From assembly GCA_963816775.1 (NCBI GenBank), contig CAWFLX010000020.1, forward strand, positions 124,001 through 188,000: a DNA stretch of 64,000 nt. The letters are read 5' to 3'. The notes under the pieces are model-generated. The model was given only the letters and a program-made list of their open reading frames with translations, searched no databases and was not told where the DNA came from. Positions 1-6,530 of the stretch are shown piece after piece. Positions within the stretch are counted from its first letter, which is position 1; each line of letters opens with the position of its first letter. The DNA comes from JAFAXD01 sp963816775 (GTDB lineage Bacteria > Pseudomonadota > Alphaproteobacteria > Rhizobiales > Xanthobacteraceae). Made by a program: the position numbers and the translations under genes.

Positions 1-84
1 GGGCACGCCCTTCTCGGCGCAGGCGATGCGTACCATCCAGACGTAATTGCTGGCCGGTCCGCCAATGATGTGGAGATCATGCAT
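1..84 (-). CDS. Glutathione S-transferase-like protein, N-terminal part only
   Basis: Read on the minus strand from an ATG at 84, 28 codons run off the left edge and begin MHDLHIIGGPASNYVWMVRI. The short hydrophobic strand followed by a small-residue turn and a helix resembles the thioredoxin-fold start of glutathione S-transferases, which conjugate glutathione to electrophiles. An in-frame ATG at 126 has a good GGAGGAG seven bases upstream and would add 14 residues that do not look like GST. The ATG at 84 also has AGGAG about ten bases upstream. The start is therefore open between 84 and 126. The gene diverges from guaD across an operator-rich region. The family call rests on only 28 residues. 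Confidence 0.5.
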   Translation of the reverse strand, partial: MHDLHIIGGPASNYVWMVRIACAEKGVP

Positions 85-138
85 GACGGTGGTTCTCCTG
101 CTCGATTCGACGCTACGGACGGTCATGATATGCTCCTC

Positions 139-190
139 CGTTAGTCTTGGCTAATGGTTAGTATAAACTAACCGTTAGATACGGCTAACG
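139..190. promoter_or_regulatory. Three abutting operator-like palindromes with a 17-bp period
   Basis: Three 18-bp sites of the form GTTAG-N6-CTAAC lie end to end. Site 1 is 139-156 (CTAAT in the right half), site 2 is 156-173 (perfect palindrome GGTTAGTATAAACTAACC), and site 3 is 173-190 (CGTTAG-N6-CTAACG). The GTTAG half-sites start at 140, 157 and 174, exactly 17 bp apart. Read on the minus strand, TATACT inside site 2 could be a -10 with TTAGCC 17 bp upstream, so a bound repressor would cover the promoter of the GST-like gene. Such symmetry is usual for TetR/MarR-type regulators, but no regulator gene is in view. Confidence 0.65.
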
Positions 191-232
191 ATAGAGCCTG
201 TCAAGGGGGATTTTTATGCCAGAACAGGTGGT

Positions 233-1603
233 GTGCCGCCTTCATCCCCAACGGGCCAGCCCGTGAACGCGCCGCCGACCGCGAGCCACACAACCGCCCT
301 GCGGGGGGCGCTGATTTCCTGCCGCGACGATCCATTCCTCACCAACCCGGCAACGGCGTTTCATCACGAGCCGGACGGGCTCGTTGTCTGCCGTGACGGC
401 GTGATCGTCGCGGCCGGTGCATTCGCGGCGGTCAAGGCGCAGCTGCCCCCGGACGCCATCATCGACGACTACCGCGGTTGCCTGATCGCGCCCGGATTTA
501 TCGACACCCACATTCACTACGTTCAGACCGGCATCATCGGTTCGCAGGGCAAGCAACTGCTCGACTGGCTCGAGCGCTACACCTTCGTCGCCGAGCAGGC
601 GTTCGCCGATCCGCAGGTCGCAGCGACGACTGCAAAGGTGTTTTGCAACGAACTGCTGCGTAACGGCACCACCAGCGCCCTGGTGTTCTGTTCGGTTCAT
701 CCGGGTTCCGTCGATGCCCTGTTCGAAGAGGCTGCGCGTCACAACCTGCGCCTGATCGCCGGCAAGGTGCTGATGGACCGCAACGCGCCGCACGCGCTGC
801 TCGACACCGCCCAATCCGGCTACGACCAATCGAAGGCGCTGATCGCGAGATGGCATGGCCGCGGCCGCGCGCTCTATGCCATCACGCCGCGCTTTGCCGG
901 AAGCTGCACGCCGGCGCAGATGGAGTTGGCGGGTGCGCTCTGGCGCGAGCATCCCGATGTCTTGATGCAGAGCCACATCGCGGAGAATCACAAAGAGATC
1001 GCTTGGGTCAGGGAGCTCTACCCGGAGCGGCGCGACTATTTCGACGTCTACGAGCACTACGGGCTCACCGGACGGCGATCGCTCTATGCGCACGGGATTT
1101 ATCTCGACGAGTTGGAGCTGTGCCGATGTCATGAGAGCGGCACTGCGCTTGCCCATTGCCCAACCTCGAATACTTTCCTGGGCAGCGGGCTGTTTCGCAT
1201 GCGCACGGTGCGCGACCCCCGCCGCCCGGTCGAAGTCGGGCTCGGCACCGACATCGGCGCGGGGACGAGCTTCTCGCTGGTCGCCACCATGGGCGAGGCC
1301 TACAAGATTTCACAGCTCGCCGGGCAGCCGATCAACGCCGTCGAGGCGTTCTACCTCGCGACCCTGGGCGGCGCCCGCGCGCTGGCGCTTGATGACCGGC
1401 TCGGCAGTCTTGCGGCGGGGCGTGAGGCGGATCTCGTCGTGCTCGATCCCAACGCGACGCCGCTGCTGGCGTTTCGAAGTCAGCGCGTGCATTCAATCGA
1501 AGAGCAGCTTGCGGTGCTGATGACGCTCGGCGACGACCGCGCCGTGCGGGCAACCTACGTGGCGGGTCAATGCGCGCACAAGAAGCGCGCGGACGGCGGC
1601 TAG
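233..1603 (+). CDS. guaD: Guanine deaminase / amidohydrolase
   Basis: Amidohydrolase-superfamily metalloenzyme expected to deaminate guanine to xanthine in purine salvage. Metal ligands are visible in order: HxH in DTHIHY (His93, His95), His248 in QSHIAENHKE, His287 in YAHGIY and Asp340 in GLGTDIGAG. The SHIAEN and PTSN-x-FLGSG segments are typical of guanine deaminases. The GTG at 233 gives 456 residues but has a weak ribosome site. A strong AAGGGGGA at 203-210 fits an ATG at 216 that is out of frame and closes after 16 codons. A GTG at 262 is also possible. The start is therefore uncertain, or a small indel lies near 220-235. The TAG stop is supplied by the terminal CTAG of the downstream repeat. 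Confidence 0.85.
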   Translation: MPPSSPTGQPVNAPPTASHTTALRGALISCRDDPFLTNPATAFHHEPDGLVVCRDGVIVAAGAFAAVKAQLPPDAIIDDYRGCLIAPGFIDTHIHYVQTGIIGSQGKQLLDWLERYTFVAEQAFADPQVAATTAKVFCNELLRNGTTSALVFCSVHPGSVDALFEEAARHNLRLIAGKVLMDRNAPHALLDTAQSGYDQSKALIARWHGRGRALYAITPRFAGSCTPAQMELAGALWREHPDVLMQSHIAENHKEIAWVRELYPERRDYFDVYEHYGLTGRRSLYAHGIYLDELELCRCHESGTALAHCPTSNTFLGSGLFRMRTVRDPRRPVEVGLGTDIGAGTSFSLVATMGEAYKISQLAGQPINAVEAFYLATLGGARALALDDRLGSLAAGREADLVVLDPNATPLLAFRSQRVHSIEEQLAVLMTLGDDRAVRATYVAGQCAHKKRADGG

Positions 1604-1765
1604 TGCCGCCGATTTGAAGTTCCTGCAGCGGTCGCGGCAAGCTCGTCGAGGAACTTCAAATCGAAAAGCGGCCCTGGAATCATATGCGTGCTAGTGCCCC
1701 TTTGCTTCGAAGTTCGTGTCAGAGTGTGCCGCAATGGATCACGAACTTCGGAAGCGGGGCACTAG
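1600..1765 (-). repeat. Twin-hairpin repeat, copy E1 (reverse orientation)
   Basis: Two imperfect hairpins separated by about 18 bp. X is 1600-1672 with arms GATTTGAAGTTCCT and AGGAACTTCAAATC. Y is 1691-1765 with outer stem CTAGTGCCCC / GGGGCACTAG and an inner stem around CGAAGTTCGTG / CACGAACTTCG. The spacer, read in reverse, ends CATATGATT as in copy E4. The left CTAG holds the stop codon of guaD (TAG 1601-1603). The right CTAG holds the stop codon of the convergent nucleosidase (1762-1764). Three related copies lie at 5107, 33582 and 55622. Confidence 0.85.
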
Positions 1766-2514
1766 GCGGGCGCCGGGAGGCTCACGGAGTGGCCGACCTG
1801 GGCGGTGTGGGCGACGACCGCTTCGCCCAATTCCGGAAGGCCGAAGAATTCACCGAGCAGGCGCCGGCTGTCGCGCAACGCCGACTGCGCGCGGCGGGCA
1901 TCGAGCCCAAGCCGCATCAGCCCCACGAACTGGCGCGGTTCCCGCGCGAGTGAGCGCACGACCGCCCGCACGTTGGTGTGTCCGCCATCCGAAACTGCGC
2001 CGAGCGCCGCCTCCGGCAATGTGCGATGGACCGGATCGGCGACCGCCCGAATCGCGACAAACGGCAGCTCGTGCACGGCCGCAACGCGGGCAGCTATGTG
2101 CGATTCCATGTCGACCGCAACGGCGTCCGTATTAGCGCCGAGCGCAAATTTGGCGGACGACAATGTGACAAGAGCATCGCTGCCGGCGATTGGTGCGTGG
2201 ATCGCATCAGGATGCGAGCGAAGAATAGCCTGCGACCAGCGCGGGGTGGTCGCGATCCGTTGTCCGTCGGCGATCACCTCGGAGGCCACGACCAGCGCGC
2301 CCGGCCGGAGCGCCGACGACAATCCGCCTGCGATCCCAAAACTGACGATGCCGCGGCAGCCCGCCGATACGGCACGTGTCAACTCGTCGGCAAAACGATG
2401 GCGGTCGCCACCGCAGACGACAAAGACCCCTGGCCCGGATGCGATTCGAGTTTCGAACGCAAGGCCCGTGACCGCAACAATGCGCGATTTCGCCAACAAC
2501 CGACTAACCCCCAT
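1762..2514 (-). CDS. hpnG: Hopanoid-type purine nucleosidase / phosphorylase (HpnG-like)
   Basis: Member of the MTA/SAH nucleosidase and purine phosphorylase superfamily, 250 residues from the ATG at 2514. Seen are the ribosyl-site segment SFGIAGGLSSALRPG (58-72) and the VDMES motif (134-138), whose Met and Glu contact the ribose in this superfamily. The sequence around GxAGGL-x-ALRPG and the LGLDARRAQ tail resemble HpnG, the adenosylhopane nucleosidase of hopanoid side-chain synthesis. No other hpn gene is adjacent, so a general MTA/SAH nucleosidase role remains possible. Longer in-frame starts exist upstream to 2718, but that leader looks non-coding. No strong ribosome site precedes 2514. 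The stop codon lies in repeat E1. Confidence 0.75.
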   Translation of the reverse strand: MGVSRLLAKSRIVAVTGLAFETRIASGPGVFVVCGGDRHRFADELTRAVSAGCRGIVSFGIAGGLSSALRPGALVVASEVIADGQRIATTPRWSQAILRSHPDAIHAPIAGSDALVTLSSAKFALGANTDAVAVDMESHIAARVAAVHELPFVAIRAVADPVHRTLPEAALGAVSDGGHTNVRAVVRSLAREPRQFVGLMRLGLDARRAQSALRDSRRLLGEFFGLPELGEAVVAHTAQVGHSVSLPAPA

Positions 2515-2799
2515 CGACCGGCCGCGGGCAAAGCTTCGAGCCTTGCAGCCAGCGCGCGGGCCAACATCCGGACGCAGAATAGCACAGGAAATTCCATAGT
2601 GGAGGGCCCTCGTGAGGACAAAAGCGGTTCGGATGGGCGGCCGGGGTCCTGCCCGAGTGCCGCTGAATCCGCCCCCGATCAGGCCCTGGGGAGACCCGGA
2701 TGCGCCTGCACATGGCACGAATGAGGGCTACGCGCTGCCACGACCCGGCGGCCCGTGCTAAACGACCCACCCTTGCTCAGCCCGGTTGTCACAGTCGCC

Positions 2800-4248
2800 A
2801 TGGACGCCGACGCCCGTCCCAGCACGGGCCGATTTCACACCCAGCCGCTGTCACACCGCGACGCACGGGTGATCATCATCGGCATGATGTTGCCGGTGTT
2901 CATGGGCTCGCTTGATTCGACCATCCTCGCCACCGCGCTGCCCGCGATCGGCCGCGACCTCGGTCATGCGAACGACCTGCCCTGGCTGATCACCACCTAT
3001 CTGATCGCGGCCACCGCCTCCACGCCGCTCTACGGCAAGATCAGCGATATCCGCGGTCGTCGGTTCGTGACCCTGATCGCGGTCAGTGCCTATATGGCCG
3101 GATCGTTGATCTGCGCGCTTGCTCCCAGCATGGCGGTCTTGATCGCCGGCCGCGTCCTGCATGGACTCGGCGGCGGCGGACTGACCTCGACCGGCATGGT
3201 GGTTCTCGGGGATGTGGCCGCCCCCAAGGAACGCGCGCGCTACTACGCGTATTTCTCAATCGTGTACACGACCGCGGGCGCCTGCGGACCGGCGCTGGGC
3301 GGCTTCCTGTCCGACCATCTGCACTGGACCGCGATCTTCTGGCTCAACATTCCGCTTGGATTGCTGGCGCTCGCGTTCACCGCATCCGTGCTGCGGCGGC
3401 TGCCGCGTCACGAGCGCCCGCACCGGCTCGACGTGCTCGGCGCAATGCTGATCGTGGCCGCCACGGTGGCGTTCATGCTGGCGGTCACCTCCGGCGGCGT
3501 CCGCTATGCGTGGGACTCAGCGCCGATCCTCGGAATGCTGGCGTTCTCGCTCATAACCGGCGCGCTGTTCGTCGCCCGGCTGATGACCGCGCCGGAGCCG
3601 CTCATTCCGATTGCGATCCTGCGCGATCCGATCGTGCGGTGCGCGATCGCGGCCAACGGGTTCGGCTGGGGCGGCATCATTGCACTGAACATTTTTCTGC
3701 CGATGTACCTGCAGCGCGTGATCGGCATGTCGGCGACCGCCGCGGGCTTGAGCCTGATGGTGCTAATGGCAACGCTCAACGCGAGCGCCGGCTTCTCGAG
3801 CCATCTGATTGCGCGCCACACCCGCTACAAGATCGTCCCTCTGATCGGGCTTGCGGTTGCGATCGGCTCGGTGATCTGGCTCGCGTGGCAGGTGCGCGAC
3901 ATCAGTCCGCTCGGGTTCGAGTTGCTGCTCGCGGTCCTCGGCATCGGCTTTGGGCCGATCGCTCCGCTGTCAACGACCGCGCTGCAGAACACCGTCGCCA
4001 TGCACCAGTTCGGCACTGCGATCGGCACCCTGAACTTCACCCGCACGCTCTACGCGACCATTCTGGTGGCGGTGAGCGGCGCGCTGGTAAGCGACCTCGA
4101 TGCGGCCGCCGGCGGCACTATTGCTGCGACCGGGCCACTCGCGGCGTCAGGATTTCAAATGGTCTTCGTTGCGGCTGCGGTGAGCCTTGGCATTGCGTTC
4201 GTCGCCACCGTGCTGTTGGAGGAAAAGCCGCTGCGCACCGGCGTGTAG
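2800..4248 (+). CDS. MFS multidrug exporter, DHA2 (14-TM) family
   Basis: Integral inner-membrane proton/drug antiporter of the EmrB/QacA type, about 482 residues from the ATG at 2800 (a GTG at 2755 would add 15). Visible family marks are the first-helix motif LDSTILATALPAIGRDL (from residue 38), the loop 2-3 motif GKISDIRGRR, and the helix-5 antiporter motif containing GACGPALGG. The number of hydrophobic stretches fits 14 transmembrane helices. It diverges from the HpnG-like gene with about 285 bp between starts. No membrane-fusion partner is adjacent, so the substrate cannot be inferred. The TAG stop lies inside a dispersed palindromic repeat. Confidence 0.85.
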   Translation: MDADARPSTGRFHTQPLSHRDARVIIIGMMLPVFMGSLDSTILATALPAIGRDLGHANDLPWLITTYLIAATASTPLYGKISDIRGRRFVTLIAVSAYMAGSLICALAPSMAVLIAGRVLHGLGGGGLTSTGMVVLGDVAAPKERARYYAYFSIVYTTAGACGPALGGFLSDHLHWTAIFWLNIPLGLLALAFTASVLRRLPRHERPHRLDVLGAMLIVAATVAFMLAVTSGGVRYAWDSAPILGMLAFSLITGALFVARLMTAPEPLIPIAILRDPIVRCAIAANGFGWGGIIALNIFLPMYLQRVIGMSATAAGLSLMVLMATLNASAGFSSHLIARHTRYKIVPLIGLAVAIGSVIWLAWQVRDISPLGFELLLAVLGIGFGPIAPLSTTALQNTVAMHQFGTAIGTLNFTRTLYATILVAVSGALVSDLDAAAGGTIAATGPLAASGFQMVFVAAAVSLGIAFVATVLLEEKPLRTGV

Positions 4249-4324
4249 GATGGGTGGAGCGAAGCGATACCCATCAATATTTGCAGCGATGGGTTTCGGC
4301 GCGACGCGCCTCAACCCATCCTAC
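4245..4324. repeat. Dispersed palindromic repeat (GTAGGATGGGT family)
   Basis: Inverted ends GTAGGATGGGT (4245-4255) and ACCCATCCTAC (4314-4324) enclose a second, shorter GATGGGT / ACCCATC pairing. From memory, this type of element is common between genes in Bradyrhizobium-like genomes. The first bases include the TAG stop of the MFS gene, so the repeat sits exactly on the gene end between convergent genes. Confidence 0.75.
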
Positions 4325-4347
4325 AAACGTTTGTCGGCAGCCTCTTA

Positions 4348-5001
4348 CTAATCCGCTGCGAAGCAGTAGAACAGGCCGTTGCCACCGGTCGCCCGCAGAT
4401 CGTCCTGGCTGCAGGAACGCGACGGGTGCGACGAGTTCCACGAACGCGACGCCTCGTCGTCGCGCAGCCCGAGCCGATCGTGATGCCCCAACATGGCGCT
4501 GCCCTGGCTGCTGCTGGTCCAGTTGCCGCAGGTCATGTCCTTGTCGCCTGCAATCGCGCGTCCATCGGGCTGCGAGCCGGTCAGTATGTCATGCATATTG
4601 GGACTATCGCCGCGTCCATTGACCACTGCACCCTTTTCGTTGAGCGCCGTCTCCTTGGTCAGATTATTGGCGCCGTGAAGCTCATCCACGTCCTTGGCGA
4701 TCACCACGCCTTTGGCGTTGCGCCAAGGTCCCTTGCCAATGCGGTCGCGCGCGTTGCCCGCGGACGTCCCAGCGGCCGCGGCGGTGCTCAGATAGGCGCG
4801 CCATGCGTGGCTGCCGGCGCCCGCTGCCTGGGCGAGCGACTGACAGAGCCGGTCCGCGCCGGCGAGCCCGCCGAGATCAGCCCCTTTGCCGGGGCCGGCG
4901 CTGGTCACGAAGAACGTCATGGTATTTTGCTGCGCGAGCGCACTGCTAGCAGCGCAGAGCAGCGCCGCCGACAGGGCGACGGACAAGCCCTTGAACATCA
5001 T
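4348..5001 (-). CDS. Secreted lectin-like protein
   Basis: Exported protein of 217 residues from the ATG at 5001 (a second ATG follows at 4998). GGAGG lies four bases upstream. The N-terminus is a clear Sec signal peptide: a Lys, a hydrophobic core FKGLSVALSAALLCAASS, and ALAQ for cleavage. The mature part (MTFFVTSAGPGKGADLGGLAGADRLC) matches proteins annotated as lectins in Bradyrhizobium, which have a C-type-lectin or endostatin-like fold. Cysteines include DRLCQ, MTCGNW, SRSCSQ and the C-terminal FYCFAAD, consistent with disulfides in the periplasm. The ligand is unknown. It stands alone. Confidence 0.7.
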   Translation of the reverse strand: MMFKGLSVALSAALLCAASSALAQQNTMTFFVTSAGPGKGADLGGLAGADRLCQSLAQAAGAGSHAWRAYLSTAAAAGTSAGNARDRIGKGPWRNAKGVVIAKDVDELHGANNLTKETALNEKGAVVNGRGDSPNMHDILTGSQPDGRAIAGDKDMTCGNWTSSSQGSAMLGHHDRLGLRDDEASRSWNSSHPSRSCSQDDLRATGGNGLFYCFAAD

Positions 5002-5106
5002 GTTTCCTCCGGTCAATCATGAGACAAGCTGGCCGCTTCACGCGGCTCAAATCAACAACGCAGCAGCCGTCCTGATTATTCCCCGCGTCACGCGCCGATC
5101 AGCCCT

Positions 5107-5376
5107 GTGCCGCCGATTTGAAGTTCCTGCATCACCTGCCGCCAGCTCGTCCAGGAACTTCAAATCGATAAGCGGCACGCGCGCGACCAGCAAAAGTGGT
5201 CACCGGTTTTGCGTCCGGTCGCGCGCTAACTATAGGTGGCGCATGATCTTTTCGGCGAACCGGCGGCCACTTCGCCGGATCATGCGCTATCAAATACTTG
5301 CTAGTGCCCCTTTGTTTCCGAAATTCGTGCGAGAGGGTGCCGCGATGAATCACGAATTTCGGAAACGGGGCACTAG
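5107..5376 (-). repeat. Twin-hairpin repeat, copy E2 (reverse orientation, interrupted)
   Basis: X hairpin 5107-5178 (outer GTGCCGC / GCGGCAC, arms GATTTGAAGTTCCTG and AGGAACTTCAAATCG) and Y hairpin 5301-5376 (CTAGTGCCCC / GGGGCACTAG, inner TTTCCGAAATTCGTG / CACGAATTTCGGAAA). In this copy the normal 13-18 bp spacer is expanded to 122 bp by other repeats at 5179-5287. The left end lacks the CTAG found at most other hairpin ends. Y ends 46 bp before the start of the MetE-like gene. Confidence 0.8.
5179..5287. repeat. Two unrelated palindromes nested in the spacer of copy E2
   Basis: First hairpin: GCGCGCGACC (5179-5188) with GGTCGCGCGC (5217-5226). Second: GCGCATGATC (5239-5248) with GATCATGCGC (5278-5287). 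The second belongs to the GCATGATC...GATCATGC type that I remember as widely scattered in Rhizobiales. Their position between Y and X, with part of the conserved spacer left on one side, suggests they inserted into an existing twin element. Confidence 0.7.
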
Positions 5377-5383
5377 CCAAAAC

Positions 5384-5406
5384 GCCGATAGGGTGAACCT
5401 ATCGGC
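5384..5406 (+). promoter_or_regulatory. Perfect 9-bp hairpin just upstream of the MetE-like gene
   Basis: GCCGATAGG (5384-5392) and CCTATCGGC (5398-5406) form a perfect stem with a five-base loop, between repeat E2 and the start codon at 5423. It could be an operator or an RNA hairpin in the leader. It has no U-tract, so it is not an ordinary terminator. Confidence 0.5.
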
Positions 5407-5422
5407 AGCGGAGCCACACGAG

Positions 5423-6472
5423 ATGAACGACAAGCTTCTTCTGGTCGGCAGCATTCCGCTCGACACCGTACAGGACGTGTTTGAGACGTTCGGCGCGCCG
5501 CTCGGACGTGCCATGGCCACCATTCCGGACGGCGAGGTCGGGCCGCGCCGGCACTGGATCAGCCGCGTCCACTATCAGGTGCTCGCCGCCCATCCGGAGC
5601 TCGACATCGTGCGGCGGCCGAAGCCGGACAATGGCGTCGAGCGGCTCGCGCCACGCGATGCAAGCGACAGCTGGCTGTTTCGGGTCAAGGATGGCGTCGA
5701 GCGCGTGAGGTTCGGCGATCCGGGCTGGCGGCTCGGTTATGCACGCGACGCCATCAACTCCTATTTTGTGTTTGCGACCTTGCGCGAGAAAGGCGTGCTG
5801 GCGCGCCACCTGCGCTTCCAGGTCTCGCTGCCATCGGTCAACAGCGTGCTGCCGCCGCGGATTTTTCCCAACACCGCCGATCTCGACAAGATCAAGCCGG
5901 GCTACGAGGACGCGCTCGCAGCCGAAGTCGCCAAGATCGTCGAGAAAATTCCAGCCAAGGACCTCGCGATCCAGTGGGACTGCGCCAGCGAGGTCGGCGA
6001 CGTCTACGGCAACATTCCGCAGTTTCCGCGCGAGGGCGCGATCGAGCGCAACGTTGCGCAGTTCAAGCGCCTCTCAGGGCAAATCCCCGCCGATGTCGCG
6101 CTCGGTTACCACCTTTGCTTCGGCACGCTCGGCGGCTGGCCGCGTTTCAGCCCGCCGAACCTTGGCGAAGCCGTGAACCTCGCCAATGCACTGATCGAAA
6201 CGGCGCCTCGGCGCGTCGACTGGATGCACATTCCGGTGCTTGATCGCAGCGATGACGCGTTTTTCGCGCCGCTCGCCAATCTGCGGCCGGGTAGTACCCG
6301 CGTCTATCTCGGGGTCATTCACAACATGGCGCGCTTTTCGGAGCGGGTTGCGACCGCGCGCAAATACCTGCCGGACTTCGGGCTTGCGGCTTATTGTGGG
6401 CTTGGCCGCACGCCGCCCGCCCAGGTGCCGGACGTTCTTGAGGAGCACCGCAAAGCGCTCGAAGCTGCGTGA
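5423..6472 (+). CDS. MetE C-terminal-like zinc protein (cobalamin-independent methionine synthase fold)
   Basis: 349 residues. The reading frame stays open far upstream, but the ATG at 5423 follows the repeat and gives the natural N-terminus MNDKLLLVGSIPLDTVQDVF. The zinc site of the MetE / UROD-like barrel is visible as His230-x-Cys232 in GYHLCFGTLGG and Cys325 in LAAYCGLGR. That arrangement activates a thiol for methyl transfer in MetE. The N-terminal folate domain of full MetE is absent. Substrate and methyl donor are unknown. It stands alone before purD. A second, more MetE-like paralogue lies at 47939. Confidence 0.65.
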   Translation: MNDKLLLVGSIPLDTVQDVFETFGAPLGRAMATIPDGEVGPRRHWISRVHYQVLAAHPELDIVRRPKPDNGVERLAPRDASDSWLFRVKDGVERVRFGDPGWRLGYARDAINSYFVFATLREKGVLARHLRFQVSLPSVNSVLPPRIFPNTADLDKIKPGYEDALAAEVAKIVEKIPAKDLAIQWDCASEVGDVYGNIPQFPREGAIERNVAQFKRLSGQIPADVALGYHLCFGTLGGWPRFSPPNLGEAVNLANALIETAPRRVDWMHIPVLDRSDDAFFAPLANLRPGSTRVYLGVIHNMARFSERVATARKYLPDFGLAAYCGLGRTPPAQVPDVLEEHRKALEAA

Positions 6473-6530
6473 CGGTTTTGGCCCTCGCGGCTGTGCCATT
6501 CGGCTCGCGGCCTGATATACGACTGCGCCC

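Noticed and set aside
1762..2718. Longer HpnG-like protein starting at 2718
   Set aside because: The extra 68 residues are Arg/Pro/Gly-rich with no family similarity, so the ATG at 2514 gives the normal length.
6473..6530. Possible purD leader RNA
   Set aside because: Only 58 bp separate the genes and no conserved pairing or known purine-riboswitch core was seen.
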